This document shows positions 18,053 to 26,834 of a stretch of 64,000 nucleotides of DNA, in pieces (positions within the stretch are counted from its first letter, which is position 1; each line of letters opens with the position of its first letter). The stretch comes from an uncultured Collinsella sp. (GTDB taxonomy: Bacteria; Actinomycetota; Coriobacteriia; Coriobacteriales; Coriobacteriaceae): NCBI GenBank assembly GCA_938023705.1, contig CALJDJ010000070.1:62001-126000 (forward strand), read 5' to 3'. A program made the position numbers and the translations under genes. The notes under the pieces are model-generated. The model worked only from the letters and a program-made list of their open reading frames with translations. It did not search any database and was not told the DNA's origin.

Positions 18053-19816
18053 CTAACGCTTACCGCCGTGGCTATTGCGCCAGATCTCGCGGCCCAGCAT
18101 CAGTGCCAGCGCCAGCGCGCTCACGTAGCCCATAAAGCCAATGACCGGGATACCAAACACAACCGGCTCGATACGCGCATAGTACACCACCGACGAACCG
18201 ATAAACAGACCGGCGATCACAATTGCCATCGACATGCGGTCGATAATTCCACCCAGCTGCCGCAGTGCCTTATCGCTGCTCATGATCTGCGTGTTCACCT
18301 TAAGCTGGCCGCGCGTAAGCATACGCGACGCCAAGCCCAGATACTCGGCCGCCTCGAGCGAACCTTTTGCCGCTCGATAGCTGCTCGCGGCAAGATCGCG
18401 CCCCATATCGCGCACGCGCGCATAGGTGCTCTTCTCGTTTTTGATGTGCGTCTGGATAATCTGGATCATGTTGACGTTGGGCATGTACTCGGTCAGCAGG
18501 CCCTCGAGCGTCACCATGCCGCGCGCGAACATCGTCACCACACTCGGCAGCTCAACGTCGTTTTTGCGCGCCAGATTGAGCAGCGAGGTCAAAAACTCGC
18601 CGATATCCAGGTCCTTAAGATCGAGCCCCGCAAAGTCGGCGACAATAAAGTCCAAGTCGGACAAAAAGGCCGAATGGTCGAGCTCGGCAGAATCGCCGCG
18701 CGTCACGGCAAAGCGCATAAGCGAATCCTTGAGCTTGGGGACGTCACCCTCGGCCACGGCGAAAATCATGTCCTTGACGATACCGCGGTCGTGACTCGAC
18801 ATGCGTCCGACCATGCCCAAGTCGATAAAGTAAACGATGCCGTCCTTGAGAATAATGTTTCCCGCATGCGGGTCGGCATGGAAAAAGCCGTCATCGAGCA
18901 CCTGCGTCGAGTAATCCTCGACGATTGCGGCACCGATCTTTTCCAAGTCATAGCCCTCGGCCACCAAGCGTTCAGGATCGGCGATCGAAATGCCGTCGAC
19001 GTAGTCCATAACCACCACGTGCTCGGTGCACAGGTCCAGATAGGATTTAGGGCATGTCACGCCATGAACGCTCTTATGGAACTCGTAGAAGTCGTTGAGG
19101 TTTTTGGCCTCGGCCAAAAAGTTGGTCTCCTCGCGAAACGAGGTCCACAACTCCTCGACTACGCCGTGCAGGTCAACAAATTGATCGGTGTTGACGAACT
19201 TGGAAACGATACGCACCACCGAGCGGATGATATCGATGTCCTGTGCCATAACCTGCTGCGCACCGGGGCGCTGCACCTTGATGGCCACGTCCTCGCCCGT
19301 CACCAGACGAGCGCGGTGCACCTGCGCGAGCGATGCGCTACCAAGCGGATTGGGGTCGATCGCATCGAACATCTCCCCCAGGCGCAGGCCGTATTCTTCT
19401 TCCAGACAACTGAGTACGACCTCGTACGGCACCGGCTCCACGTCGGAGCGCAGGCGGCGCAGCTCGTCGCAAAACCGCTGCGGCAAAATCTCGGAGCGGT
19501 TAGCCAGAATCTGCCCCATCTTGACGAACATGGGGCCGAGTTCCTCGAGCAGGCGGCGCAAACGAACCGGCGTGAGGTTATCCCACACGCGGTACTTTTT
19601 GACCAGGCGAACAATCTGCCCGATGCGCTCGCGGCGACCCGCCGGCGTGAGCTGGTATTCTTCATCCGGCGCCATCGCGTCGGGCTCCTCGGGGACCATA
19701 TCGACAGCGCGCGGCTTCTTGCGAGCGCCCGAGACGGCGGCATCGACCTCATCGACAACCGCCGCCTCGTCACCCAAGGGATCTAGATTGTTGTAATCGG
19801 TGGTGGAATCTGCCAT
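18053..19816 (-). CDS. ABC1/UbiB/AarF family atypical kinase
   Basis: 587 residues. UbiB-type ATPases have a kinase fold and a role in lipid or quinone handling. All hallmarks are present: K-x-G-Q (K99-Q102), the Ala-rich loop GSASLAQVH (159-167), lysine VAIK180, catalytic HADPHAGN (D315, N320) and metal-binding DLG (D332). Two hydrophobic segments near the C-terminus (IVIAGLFIGSSVVYY and a second ending ALALALMLG) anchor it in the membrane. The gene starts eight bases after the phasin-like gene, so the two are probably cotranscribed. The substrate is unknown; ubiquinone is unlikely in this lineage. Confidence 0.9.
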   Translation of the reverse strand: MADSTTDYNNLDPLGDEAAVVDEVDAAVSGARKKPRAVDMVPEEPDAMAPDEEYQLTPAGRRERIGQIVRLVKKYRVWDNLTPVRLRRLLEELGPMFVKMGQILANRSEILPQRFCDELRRLRSDVEPVPYEVVLSCLEEEYGLRLGEMFDAIDPNPLGSASLAQVHRARLVTGEDVAIKVQRPGAQQVMAQDIDIIRSVVRIVSKFVNTDQFVDLHGVVEELWTSFREETNFLAEAKNLNDFYEFHKSVHGVTCPKSYLDLCTEHVVVMDYVDGISIADPERLVAEGYDLEKIGAAIVEDYSTQVLDDGFFHADPHAGNIILKDGIVYFIDLGMVGRMSSHDRGIVKDMIFAVAEGDVPKLKDSLMRFAVTRGDSAELDHSAFLSDLDFIVADFAGLDLKDLDIGEFLTSLLNLARKNDVELPSVVTMFARGMVTLEGLLTEYMPNVNMIQIIQTHIKNEKSTYARVRDMGRDLAASSYRAAKGSLEAAEYLGLASRMLTRGQLKVNTQIMSSDKALRQLGGIIDRMSMAIVIAGLFIGSSVVYYARIEPVVFGIPVIGFMGYVSALALALMLGREIWRNSHGGKR

Positions 19817-19824
19817 CTGCGCTG

Positions 19825-20241
19825 CTACTCGGCCTCTTCGGTATCCTTCGCATCGTCGGGCTCAACGGACTCGACGGGCACCGAGGTCACGTTGTCCTCG
19901 ACCGAATCGACGATGTCGCGCACATGGGCCAGGAAGGCCGTGCGCTCGGGGGCGGTCATGACGCGGACGCGAGTCAGAATGAGTTCGTCGAGCACGCGCT
20001 GAGCCGCGGTCTCGCCCTGCATGCCCAGACGCTCGGTCAGGTCGGAGATGGTGCCACCGGCTTGCTCGAACATGTCGGACACGCTGCGGGCGATATCGGG
20101 GGCGCCTGCGTCCTTGCGGACCTGCTCGCCTTTGGTGTTAAGGTCGTCGAGGACCTTCTTGCCGCCTTCGACAGCAACGGCGGCAGCGCCAAAGCCCACG
20201 TTGATGGCGCCGTTAACAAGCTGATCGAGTTTCATAACCAT
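19825..20241 (-). CDS. Phasin-like helical protein
   Basis: 138 residues, with an amphipathic N-terminal helix (LVNGAINVGFGAAAVAVEGGKKVLDDL), a central helix-rich region and an acidic C-terminus. It resembles the short phasin/PhaF-like proteins often found next to AarF/UbiB genes in actinobacteria. No polyhydroxyalkanoate synthase is seen here, so membrane or regulatory partnership with the downstream kinase is more likely than granule coating. The ATG at 20241 (MVMKLDQ) is chosen because GGAG lies six bases before it; an upstream in-frame TTG is rejected. Confidence 0.7.
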   Translation of the reverse strand: MVMKLDQLVNGAINVGFGAAAVAVEGGKKVLDDLNTKGEQVRKDAGAPDIARSVSDMFEQAGGTISDLTERLGMQGETAAQRVLDELILTRVRVMTAPERTAFLAHVRDIVDSVEDNVTSVPVESVEPDDAKDTEEAE

Positions 20242-20340
20242 GGTTGTCTCCAATCACAAACAACTGCATTGGCGTTCTTGTACCCAAGATTGAGTGAAAG
20301 CGACAAAGCGTTTTAGCGCTATTCGATCGACGGAAAATCC

Positions 20341-21864
20341 CTATCTCACGTTGTCGTTCATCGCGAAAGAGTTCTTCATGGCGCAGCTCGTGGTGTAGAG
20401 CACCTTGCCCAACAGGGCATCGGTCTCCACGCGCACGAGCTCGGCAAACTCCTCGTTGGCGCGTGCAAGCTCGGCAGGCACCTCGGCCTCGGGCAGAACG
20501 GCTACGGCAGCGTCGACGTCATGAATCTGCTTGTGGCCCATGCCGCCGACCTTCTCCTGATAATCCTCGACTGCGCGGCCGCACTCATGGAAGCGGACGT
20601 CGGCCAGCGCGCCGATCAGGCGGTTGGCCCAGTAGAAGTTTTCGGACGTCACGCGAGCCTGCGTGTCGGCAAAGTACTCGGGCATGGTCTCGACGTTGGC
20701 GTACAGCGGAACCAGCGCGTTAAACGAGTTGGAGCCAAAGGCCATCCACTGCACGGCGCGGTAGGCCGGATGCGCATAGGGGCGCAGCTGCAGCACAGCG
20801 AGCTGGCTGTTGCGGTTGATGCCGATGGGGCGATAGGCGCCGCGCGTGGCGGGCGTGCCCTTGCTGCCATAGCAGTCGTACTCCGTGCCCTGGTAGTGGC
20901 TCGAGAGCACGTACTTGATGTCCTCGATGGTCACCTTGCGCTCGGGCACGCGGCTCCAGGGGATATCGTCGCTCTCGGGCGTGTAGTCGGCGTCGGGGCC
21001 ATCCCACACGTCGCTGGGGTTGAGGCAGCGCTGCATGTACCAGGCGCGCGGCGTGTTGTAGACATGGTCGCTGTCGCTGTGCGAGCCAAAGGCCTCGCGC
21101 GGGTTAAAGACCGTCGCCGGACCGTCGCCCTCAACGCCCAGCGTCAGGTCCAGATGCCACTCGGCCATCCAGGCGCGCAGGTCGGCGGAGCACATGTGGT
21201 CGGCCTGGGCGCCCTCGGCGTCATCCAGGTCAAAGCTGTCGATACCCAGCTGGTTGGGCATGGTCACATAGGCGTCGTCAGGCACGCGCTTGGCGATCCA
21301 GTGGTGACCGCCGATGGTCTCGAGCCACCAGATCTCGTCCACATCACTAAAGGCGATGCCGTTGTTCTCGTAGGTGCCGTAGCGCTCGAGCAGGTTGCCC
21401 AGGATACGCACGCCGTCGCGGGCGGACTTGGCATACGGCAGCACCAGGGTCACCATGTCCTCCTCGCCCAGGCCACCGGGCTGCGCCGGAACATAGCCGT
21501 CCTCGCCCTCGTTGCCCTTGGCGGGCACGTAGTCGACGAGCGGGTCGGCGCCGCGAACGCGCTCGTTGGTGGTGAGCGTCTCGGTTGCGGACATGCCCAC
21601 ATTGAGCTCGTTGAAACCGGCCTCCGCCCAGATGCCGTGGCCCGGGACAACATCGGGGACGCTCGTGTAGCGCATGGGGTTATCGGGCAGTTCAACGGTC
21701 AGGTGACTCAGGACGCTCGTGTAGACGCGCGGCTGCTCGTCGGGATGCACCACGCGCATACGCTTGGGCTCAAACACCCCGTTGGACGAGTCCTCGTTGC
21801 GGGCAACCAACGTCGACCCGTCGTAGCTCGCGTTCTTACCAACCAAAATCGTTGTGCACGGCAT
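20341..21864 (-). CDS. C69 family dipeptidase
   Basis: 507 residues, the expected length for a PepD/U34 Ntn-hydrolase that cleaves dipeptides. The N-terminus MPCTTILVGKNAS places the catalytic cysteine at position 3, exposed after removal of the leader residues. The family block DGSTLVARNEDS follows, and later GFNELNVGMSATET and WLETIGGHHWIAKRV match conserved segments. The ATG at 21864 lies six bases after AGGAGG; an ATG at 21870 would overlap that site. The upstream region is an AT-rich segment bounded by long inverted repeats, with a consensus -10 pointing to this gene. Confidence 0.9.
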   Translation of the reverse strand: MPCTTILVGKNASYDGSTLVARNEDSSNGVFEPKRMRVVHPDEQPRVYTSVLSHLTVELPDNPMRYTSVPDVVPGHGIWAEAGFNELNVGMSATETLTTNERVRGADPLVDYVPAKGNEGEDGYVPAQPGGLGEEDMVTLVLPYAKSARDGVRILGNLLERYGTYENNGIAFSDVDEIWWLETIGGHHWIAKRVPDDAYVTMPNQLGIDSFDLDDAEGAQADHMCSADLRAWMAEWHLDLTLGVEGDGPATVFNPREAFGSHSDSDHVYNTPRAWYMQRCLNPSDVWDGPDADYTPESDDIPWSRVPERKVTIEDIKYVLSSHYQGTEYDCYGSKGTPATRGAYRPIGINRNSQLAVLQLRPYAHPAYRAVQWMAFGSNSFNALVPLYANVETMPEYFADTQARVTSENFYWANRLIGALADVRFHECGRAVEDYQEKVGGMGHKQIHDVDAAVAVLPEAEVPAELARANEEFAELVRVETDALLGKVLYTTSCAMKNSFAMNDNVR

Positions 21865-21951
21865 GCGCATCCTCCTTGAGCGAAGAAATCAAACGGCAAC
21901 AGTGTATCGCTTCGGCGCAAAAAGGGCGAAACCACGGCCACAGCAACCCCT

Positions 21952-22182
21952 GTGTGCAAAAAATGTCAAATATGAGTACTGACACCAATTTAGTAGCAGC
22001 TATTTTGCCGGGCGTGGGCGTCGAAAGTCTACATTTGTACAAAAGTTAGACTATGTAATTCCTCAAAGGTCCAATAAAATAGGGGTCCCTATCGATACTA
22101 AATATCGTTAGAGAGCCAAAATGACCTAAATTATATGCGACTAGCTTGGCAACAGTACTCATATTTGGCATTTTTTGCACAC
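21952..22182. repeat. 231-bp AT-rich element with 30-bp inverted ends
   Basis: Left arm 21952-21981 and right arm 22153-22182 are inverted copies of 30 bp with one mismatch (position 15, T versus C). They enclose 171 bp that is much more AT-rich than its surroundings. Inside are a perfect minus-strand TATAAT (22135-22130) and several short dyads. The element fills most of the 366-base gap between folD and the C69 dipeptidase gene. No target-site duplication is evident. It may be an invertible promoter, a MITE-like insertion or a pair of operators. No gene is seen in the gap. Confidence 0.7.
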
Positions 22183-22230
22183 GGCGTGTCACGGGAGTAT
22201 ATATCTAACCCCCTAATCAGCCAAAAATGC

Positions 22231-23085
22231 CTAGTTCAATGCGCGCTCCGCCGCCTCGATCACGTGTTTGGCGAGAATCGCCGTCGTCACTGCGCCCACG
22301 CCGCCCGGCACGGGCGTGATGGCGCCAACAATCGGCTCCGCAGCATCAAAATCGACGTCGCCGACCAGCTTGCCGGCGGCCTCGTCCCAGTTAATACCCA
22401 CGTCGATGATCGTCTGGCCCTCGCGAACCGCATCCGCGCCAATCGTACGCGCACGCCCAACCGCGGCAACAACAATGTCGGCAGAACGGCACTCAGCAGC
22501 CAAGTCGCGCGTATGCGTATGGCACGTCGTCACTGTGGCATTGCGAGCCGTAAGCATGGCGGCAACGGGACGGCCAATCACCAGCGACCGACCAACGACC
22601 GCGACCTTGGCTCCATCCAGCTCAACGCCGTAATGGTCCAGCAACGCCAGCACAGCCTCCGCTGTGCAGGGGGCAAAGCCCTCGCCACGCCCCGAAAGCG
22701 TGGTAAGCAGCGAGGCCGGCGTCATGGAGTCAACATCCTTGGCAGGATCGAGTGCCGCGGCAACTGCATCCTCGTCAAGCCCAACGGGCAACGGACGAAA
22801 CATCAGGCAGCCATGAACAGCGGGGTCGGCATTGATGTCCTCGATGGCCGCCAACAGCTCGTCCTGCGAAACATCGGCAGGAAGCAAAACGCGGCGAACC
22901 TCGATGCCGACCTTCTCGCAGCGCTTGAGGGCGCCACGCTCGTAGGATAGATCGTCCTCGCGCTCGCCCACACGAACGATGGCCAGCGTCGGCACGATGC
23001 CCCGTTCGCGCAGGGCGGCGCAGCGAGCAGCGAGTTCCTCAGTCAAAGCACGGGCAACGGGAGCACCCTTCAGCAGCTCTGCCAT
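22231..23085 (-). CDS. folD: Methylenetetrahydrofolate dehydrogenase/cyclohydrolase FolD
   Basis: 284 residues. FolD oxidises 5,10-methylene-THF to methenyl-THF with NAD(P)+ and hydrolyses it to 10-formyl-THF. Family signs: DDLSYERGALKRCEKVGI (the Y-x3-K-type segment, with R in place of part of the usual YV-x-x-K), the PLP block GCLMFRPLP, PAKDVDSMTP, C-T-A-E in FAPCTAEAV, the nucleotide-binding VVGRSLVIGRPVA and the C-terminal PVPGGVGAVT. Note that YxxxK reads Y-E-R-G-A-L-K here, so the catalytic lysine spacing deserves alignment. ATG 23085 follows AGAGGGG. It starts two bases after the FchA-like stop, so it is cotranscribed with that gene. Confidence 0.9.
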   Translation of the reverse strand: MAELLKGAPVARALTEELAARCAALRERGIVPTLAIVRVGEREDDLSYERGALKRCEKVGIEVRRVLLPADVSQDELLAAIEDINADPAVHGCLMFRPLPVGLDEDAVAAALDPAKDVDSMTPASLLTTLSGRGEGFAPCTAEAVLALLDHYGVELDGAKVAVVGRSLVIGRPVAAMLTARNATVTTCHTHTRDLAAECRSADIVVAAVGRARTIGADAVREGQTIIDVGINWDEAAGKLVGDVDFDAAEPIVGAITPVPGGVGAVTTAILAKHVIEAAERALN

Positions 23086-23087
23086 GG

Positions 23088-23720
23088 CTATCCCCTCTTC
23101 CTGGCGGCGTCGGCGGCGCGGCGCGCCAGCGCATCGGCGCGCGGCAGCCACGTATCGAGCAGTTCATCGCACGCCGCCTCGAGCTCCTCGGCGCGGGCAC
23201 GATCCTTCATAGACGTGGTGTTCGCAAAGAGCGTCAAACTCGCGCCCTGCATGGCAGCGCGGCAGAATACGGCGCCGCACGCCACATCGGACAGCAGTTG
23301 GCGCGAACCCTTATCGGCCATGTCCTCGAGCAGCGCCAGCGCACGACCGCACGCATCCATAATGCGGTACGGCGGCATGGCTGCCACGTGCAGTGCATCC
23401 TGAATCGCAGCCGGTCGAGCCGGATCATCGCGCGGAATACCGTATGCCGCAGACACCTGGCCGTACGCACGAACGTCCTTGGCAACCAGACCCACAAGCT
23501 CCTGAGCCAGCTCGTCTGCCTGGGCAAACGCGTGCGTTAGATCGTCTGCGCGATCGGCAAGCGCGGGGTTCGTCGCGCCATAGCGAGCAACCATCCCGCA
23601 CAGCGAGGCACCCAGTGCTCCCACAAACGCGCTGGCGCTGCCGCCGCCGGGAACCGGCTCGCGCGCGGCAAGCGCCTCGGCAAAACCGCGACAGGTTTTA
23701 TCCATCATCTCTTGGCTCAT
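23088..23720 (-). CDS. Cyclodeaminase/cyclohydrolase family protein (FchA-like)
   Basis: 210 residues of the FTCD_C family. Members act as formiminotetrahydrofolate cyclodeaminase or, as FchA, methenyl-THF cyclohydrolase. The substrate loop PVPGGGSASAFVGALGASL near residue 23 is the family hallmark. The rest is all-helical, as expected. The ATG at 23720 follows AGAGGTG. The gene sits directly upstream of folD, which favours a role in C1-folate metabolism together with Fhs elsewhere in the window over histidine degradation, for which no other gene is present. Confidence 0.88.
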   Translation of the reverse strand: MSQEMMDKTCRGFAEALAAREPVPGGGSASAFVGALGASLCGMVARYGATNPALADRADDLTHAFAQADELAQELVGLVAKDVRAYGQVSAAYGIPRDDPARPAAIQDALHVAAMPPYRIMDACGRALALLEDMADKGSRQLLSDVACGAVFCRAAMQGASLTLFANTTSMKDRARAEELEAACDELLDTWLPRADALARRAADAARKRG

Positions 23721-23765
23721 CGAAACACCTCTGCCTAGAGCGCCGGTCGCCACGGACCGCGCCGG

Positions 23766-23808
23766 AATAAAAAATGGGACAACGACGCCAGGAAGCGGTT
23801 GTCCCATT
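23766..23808 (-). terminator. Terminator after the broken zinc-ribbon gene
   Basis: On the minus strand AATGGGACAAC (23808-23798) pairs with GTTGTCCCATT (23783-23773), followed by TTTTTATT. It separates the zinc-ribbon gene from the fchA-folD operon. Confidence 0.8.
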
Positions 23809-23904
23809 CATCGATCTTGTCCAAGCCAGTCTAGCCCATAAGACAAAGGCTGTCAGGAGCTCTGGCTATCGGTGTTTCCGATTGCCGGCTATAGGCACGG
23901 GCGC

Positions 23905-24744
23905 CTAGTCCACCTGAAACGTCGGCAGCAGCGTGTCGATAATCTTCGATCCCATGTCGCGGTTTGCAGTCGAGTACTCCAAATGCGCCGTGGCAATCGT
24001 CGAATCCGTGACGATCGTCTTTTCGTAAATGACCGTATCGTCCTCACACCACGAGACCACGTACCAGTTGTCGCCCTCTGCGGTATAGAGGTCGGCCTTG
24101 CCCGAGGTGTCCTCATCGACAAACATCTCGTGTGCAGTTTCGTCGTTAATGTTGACGTAGCCAGACAGGCTGATCACAAAACCCGTCTCCGGATCCTCGT
24201 ACCTTGTGCTGCTGCCGCTGGGAGTATCTTCCATCTCAAAACGGTTGGGAATCGACATGCTATAAGGATGCATGTCGTTCGTGTACGTATGCACGTCGGT
24301 CAGGTAATCGTCCGAATCGCCCGAACCGTAGTATGCCGACTCGTCCCCGGGGACGGCCTCGTCATCGGACGCCGAGGATTCCTTGGACTTGGACTTGTCG
24401 CTCTTCTTCTTGGCAGAAGAATCTTTCTCGTCCGAAGACCCGGTATCGACCACCGAAATCTGCGTGCCGGAGCTCTTTGACCCATTGAGCACCGTAAGCG
24501 CAAACACCGTGCCGCCGCCGATGAGGACCACAGCAGCACATGCCACAGCGATAATGACCGGCGCCTTGCTCTTGGGCTATTGAGGCGCAGGCGCGACCGG
24601 CGGCATCGATTGGGTTAGGCCCGGGGCAGAGGAAGGACCAGCGCCCGTAGGCGTCGGCGCGGAGCCACCCGCAAGCGACGCCCCGCAATGCGTGCAAAAC
24701 GTCGATCCATCGGGAACTTGCTGTCCCCATTTTTGACAGAACAT
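23905..24744 (-). pseudogene. Zinc-ribbon membrane protein broken by an amber codon
   Basis: Read through, this is a 279-residue protein. It has an N-terminal zinc ribbon (MFCQKWGQQVPDG, then FCTHCGASL), a Gly/Pro linker, a transmembrane helix (APVIIAVACAAVVLIGGGTV), a Ser/Lys stalk and an exterior domain of about 130 residues. TAG at 24579-24577 interrupts the same frame at codon 56, between the linker and the helix; CAG to TAG is the simplest origin. The zinc ribbon has also lost one ligand, CQKW instead of CQKC. The ATG at 24744 follows AAAGG. The downstream part is intact to 23905 and could only be made by re-initiation or readthrough. The exterior domain is unrecognised. Confidence 0.75.
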
Positions 24745-25096
24745 CGTTCGACCTTTCGTGGTTTAGCTTTTGTCACAGCCAAGTCTATACGCCCCCACCC
24801 AGGGCGCTGTTGCGCAACATGAAAAAGCCGATGCCGAGCCGTACCGTCCCATGCGCCTGCCCCAAACATGGGACACATGGCCCACCTTTCGAGACTCCCG
24901 GGCAGCACAAGCTGGGGCATATCTATAAGTAAGGAACCCGTTGGGGCACGGCCACTCAACGGCCGAAAACTAAGAACGGAGGTATCGCCGCACCACACAC
25001 AACGACATCCGCCACGCTTGCGAATAGCAACATACACCAACGGCTCCAACAACCCGCGGCGCCGTGATGTCACCGACAGACAAGGAGGACGCCACC
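24745..25096. other. Divergent intergenic region
   Basis: 352 bases between the zinc-ribbon gene and the first lipoprotein. It contains the 19-bp repeat ATGGGACACATGGCCCACC at 24868-24886, which recurs before the second lipoprotein. No coding sequence or clear promoter pair could be supported. Confidence 0.5.
24868..24886 (+). repeat. 19-bp repeat, copy 1
   Basis: ATGGGACACATGGCCCACC, identical to 25844-25862. It lies 229 bases before the first lipoprotein start. Confidence 0.6.
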
Positions 25097-25708
25097 ATGA
25101 AGAAAAAGACCCTATCGATCCTTTCCCTTTGCATCGCCCTCTTTGCCGCACTCGCCCTTGTGGGCTGCGGCGGAAGTGCGTTAAGCGGAGGCGGGGGCAG
25201 CAGCGCATCCAAGAGCGAGGGCAAGGAAAAAGCTCCCGTCGCCAAGAAGACCGACTTTATCTGGTTTAAGGTCGAGATACCCGAGAGCGTTGGCGTGAGC
25301 GACTCCGCTGGCAAGAATGCCGACAGGGTCCAGCTCACCTTCCCCGAAGACGAGAACGGTTCGGCCGATCGCTTTATCCCCGTTTGGAAAAAAGCGCTGA
25401 CGGCCGAGGAATCCCACGCCGACCAGGCGGAAAAGAAGGGGGATACGTTCCAGTGGAAGGATGGCGGATCCGTCGAGTATAACGGCAGGACGTGGCTCGT
25501 CGGAACGTACGAGGACAACAGCGGCGTCTCAACCCTCCTCTTTACCGACGTTGAGCCGGGAAGCGTCTACGTTCTCATCTCGAACTTCGATCTGCATAAG
25601 AAAGAAGCCGAGGCGCTCCTCAACTCCATCGAGTTTCCCGATGACATGGCGAAGGCAGTTGCCGAGGCACGCGAAGTCGAGATTTCGAGCGTCGAGATCA
25701 AGCATTAA
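25097..25708 (+). CDS. Lipoprotein of unknown function (paralogue 1)
   Basis: 203 residues. Lipoprotein signal peptide MKKKTLSILSLCIALFAALALVGC with the lipobox LVGC, so the mature protein begins at Cys24 and is anchored outside the membrane. A short Gly/Ser spacer precedes a domain starting TDFIWFKVEIPE, which is shared with the next gene. In both paralogues the domain ends with an EI-x-x-(V/I)-EIK motif. AAGGAGG precedes the ATG at 25097. No enzymatic motif is visible. The two copies appear to come from tandem duplication. Confidence 0.8.
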   Translation: MKKKTLSILSLCIALFAALALVGCGGSALSGGGGSSASKSEGKEKAPVAKKTDFIWFKVEIPESVGVSDSAGKNADRVQLTFPEDENGSADRFIPVWKKALTAEESHADQAEKKGDTFQWKDGGSVEYNGRTWLVGTYEDNSGVSTLLFTDVEPGSVYVLISNFDLHKKEAEALLNSIEFPDDMAKAVAEAREVEISSVEIKH

Positions 25709-25762
25709 GGGCTCGCACGCAGCATCGCATGCGCAGTCATTAAATGATCGGACGCCCAGCCA

Positions 25763-25797
25763 GGGGAGGATCGATAGCATCGGCCCTCTCCTCTTTT
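25763..25797 (+). terminator. Terminator after lipoprotein 1
   Basis: GGGGAGG (25763-25769) pairs with CCTCTCC (25785-25791) including one G-U, followed by TCTTTT. Confidence 0.65.
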
Positions 25798-25843
25798 ACA
25801 CCCGCGCATATTGCCACTTATCGGCGCAAATCCAACCCCCAGA

Positions 25844-25862
25844 ATGGGACACATGGCCCACC
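25844..25862 (+). repeat. 19-bp repeat, copy 2
   Basis: Identical to 24868-24886 and 91 bases before the second lipoprotein start. Both copies are followed by a short GAG-containing stretch (ttTCGAG and ctAGCGAG). Confidence 0.6.
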
Positions 25863-25934
25863 CTAGCGAGCCGTCCGCGCGTACAGTAAAGGCAGGTAAT
25901 CCATGGGCGGTTACAGATTGAGGAGGACACGACC

Positions 25935-26528
25935 ATGAAAAAGAAGGCCTTTGCGATTCTCACCCTTTGCATCAGCCTCTTTGCCGCGGTTGCCCTGGTG
26001 GGTTGCGGCGGAAGCGGCGGCGCTACCGGCAGTGGCGGTGGCGGCGGCGCAGAAAAGCCAGCCGTGGATATGAGGACCGACTTCATCTGGTTTAAGGTCG
26101 AGGTGCCCGAGGGCGTCGAAATCACGGACGTCGCAGGCGACACGGCCGATAGGGCCCAGTTTAAGTTCACCGAGAGCGAGCACGCCAGCGACCGCTTCAT
26201 CCCCGTCTTCGACTCTGACAAGAACGCTGACGAGCTGTTCGACTACGAGGCCAAATGGAAGGCCAACTTTGAGTGGACCGAGAATGATCCCGTCAAGTAC
26301 AACGGCAAGACCTGGCGCAACGCTTCCTATACACACTCGGGCGGCGTGACGACTGAGTACTTCACCGAAGCAGGCGGCGGCAGCGTATACGTGAGCATCG
26401 ACAACGTCGAGGAGCACAAGGACGCCGTCGAGACCATGATGAAGTCTCTGGAATTTGCCGACGACATCGCCGAAGCCAAGACCGAGGCCATGGACGTCAA
26501 GCTCGACGATATCGAGATCAAGCGCTAA
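25935..26528 (+). CDS. Lipoprotein of unknown function (paralogue 2)
   Basis: 197 residues, paralogous to the preceding lipoprotein. The signal peptide ends in LVGC and is followed by a Gly-rich spacer. The shared domain reads TDFIWFKVEVPEGVE, an AD-RAQFKF core, DRFIPVF, YNGKTWRNASYT and the terminal DDIEIK. GAGGAGG precedes the ATG. It is extracytoplasmic and membrane-anchored. No catalytic residue pattern was recognised. Compared with copy 1 the spacer is richer in glycine, and the central acidic segment differs most. Confidence 0.8.
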   Translation: MKKKAFAILTLCISLFAAVALVGCGGSGGATGSGGGGGAEKPAVDMRTDFIWFKVEVPEGVEITDVAGDTADRAQFKFTESEHASDRFIPVFDSDKNADELFDYEAKWKANFEWTENDPVKYNGKTWRNASYTHSGGVTTEYFTEAGGGSVYVSIDNVEEHKDAVETMMKSLEFADDIAEAKTEAMDVKLDDIEIKR

Positions 26529-26834
26529 GCAACTGGCGAGCGCAGCGGGAAACACGGGCGCAGCGCAAACAAGCGACGGTGCCCCAGCGTTTCGTACTAA
26601 GGGAGGGCCGGTAAACCGACCCTCCCTTTCTTATGCCGGCACCTGACGAACGCGAGGATGCCGGACGCCGGAACCACCCCAAATGTGGCAACGGTACGAA
26701 AACGGCAAGCACCCAAACACGTCCGCCCGCCGATTAATAGCGCCATGCAGACAATTTAAGCCGACGCCTTTAAACATCTGGGCAGTATAGTGTCCAAAAC
26801 GAGCGCATAACCGCACCCTGCGAACGGAGGAGTT
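26529..26834. other. Intergenic region before the PI-PLC-like gene
   Basis: 306 bases. It holds a terminator (26600-26631) and, near 26789, a TATAGT that may be a -10 for the next gene without a convincing -35. Nothing else is supported. Confidence 0.45.
26600..26631 (+). terminator. Terminator after lipoprotein 2
   Basis: AGGGAGGG (26600-26607) pairs with CCCTCCCT (26620-26627), with an inner CGGT/ACCG extension, followed by TTTCTT. Confidence 0.85.
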
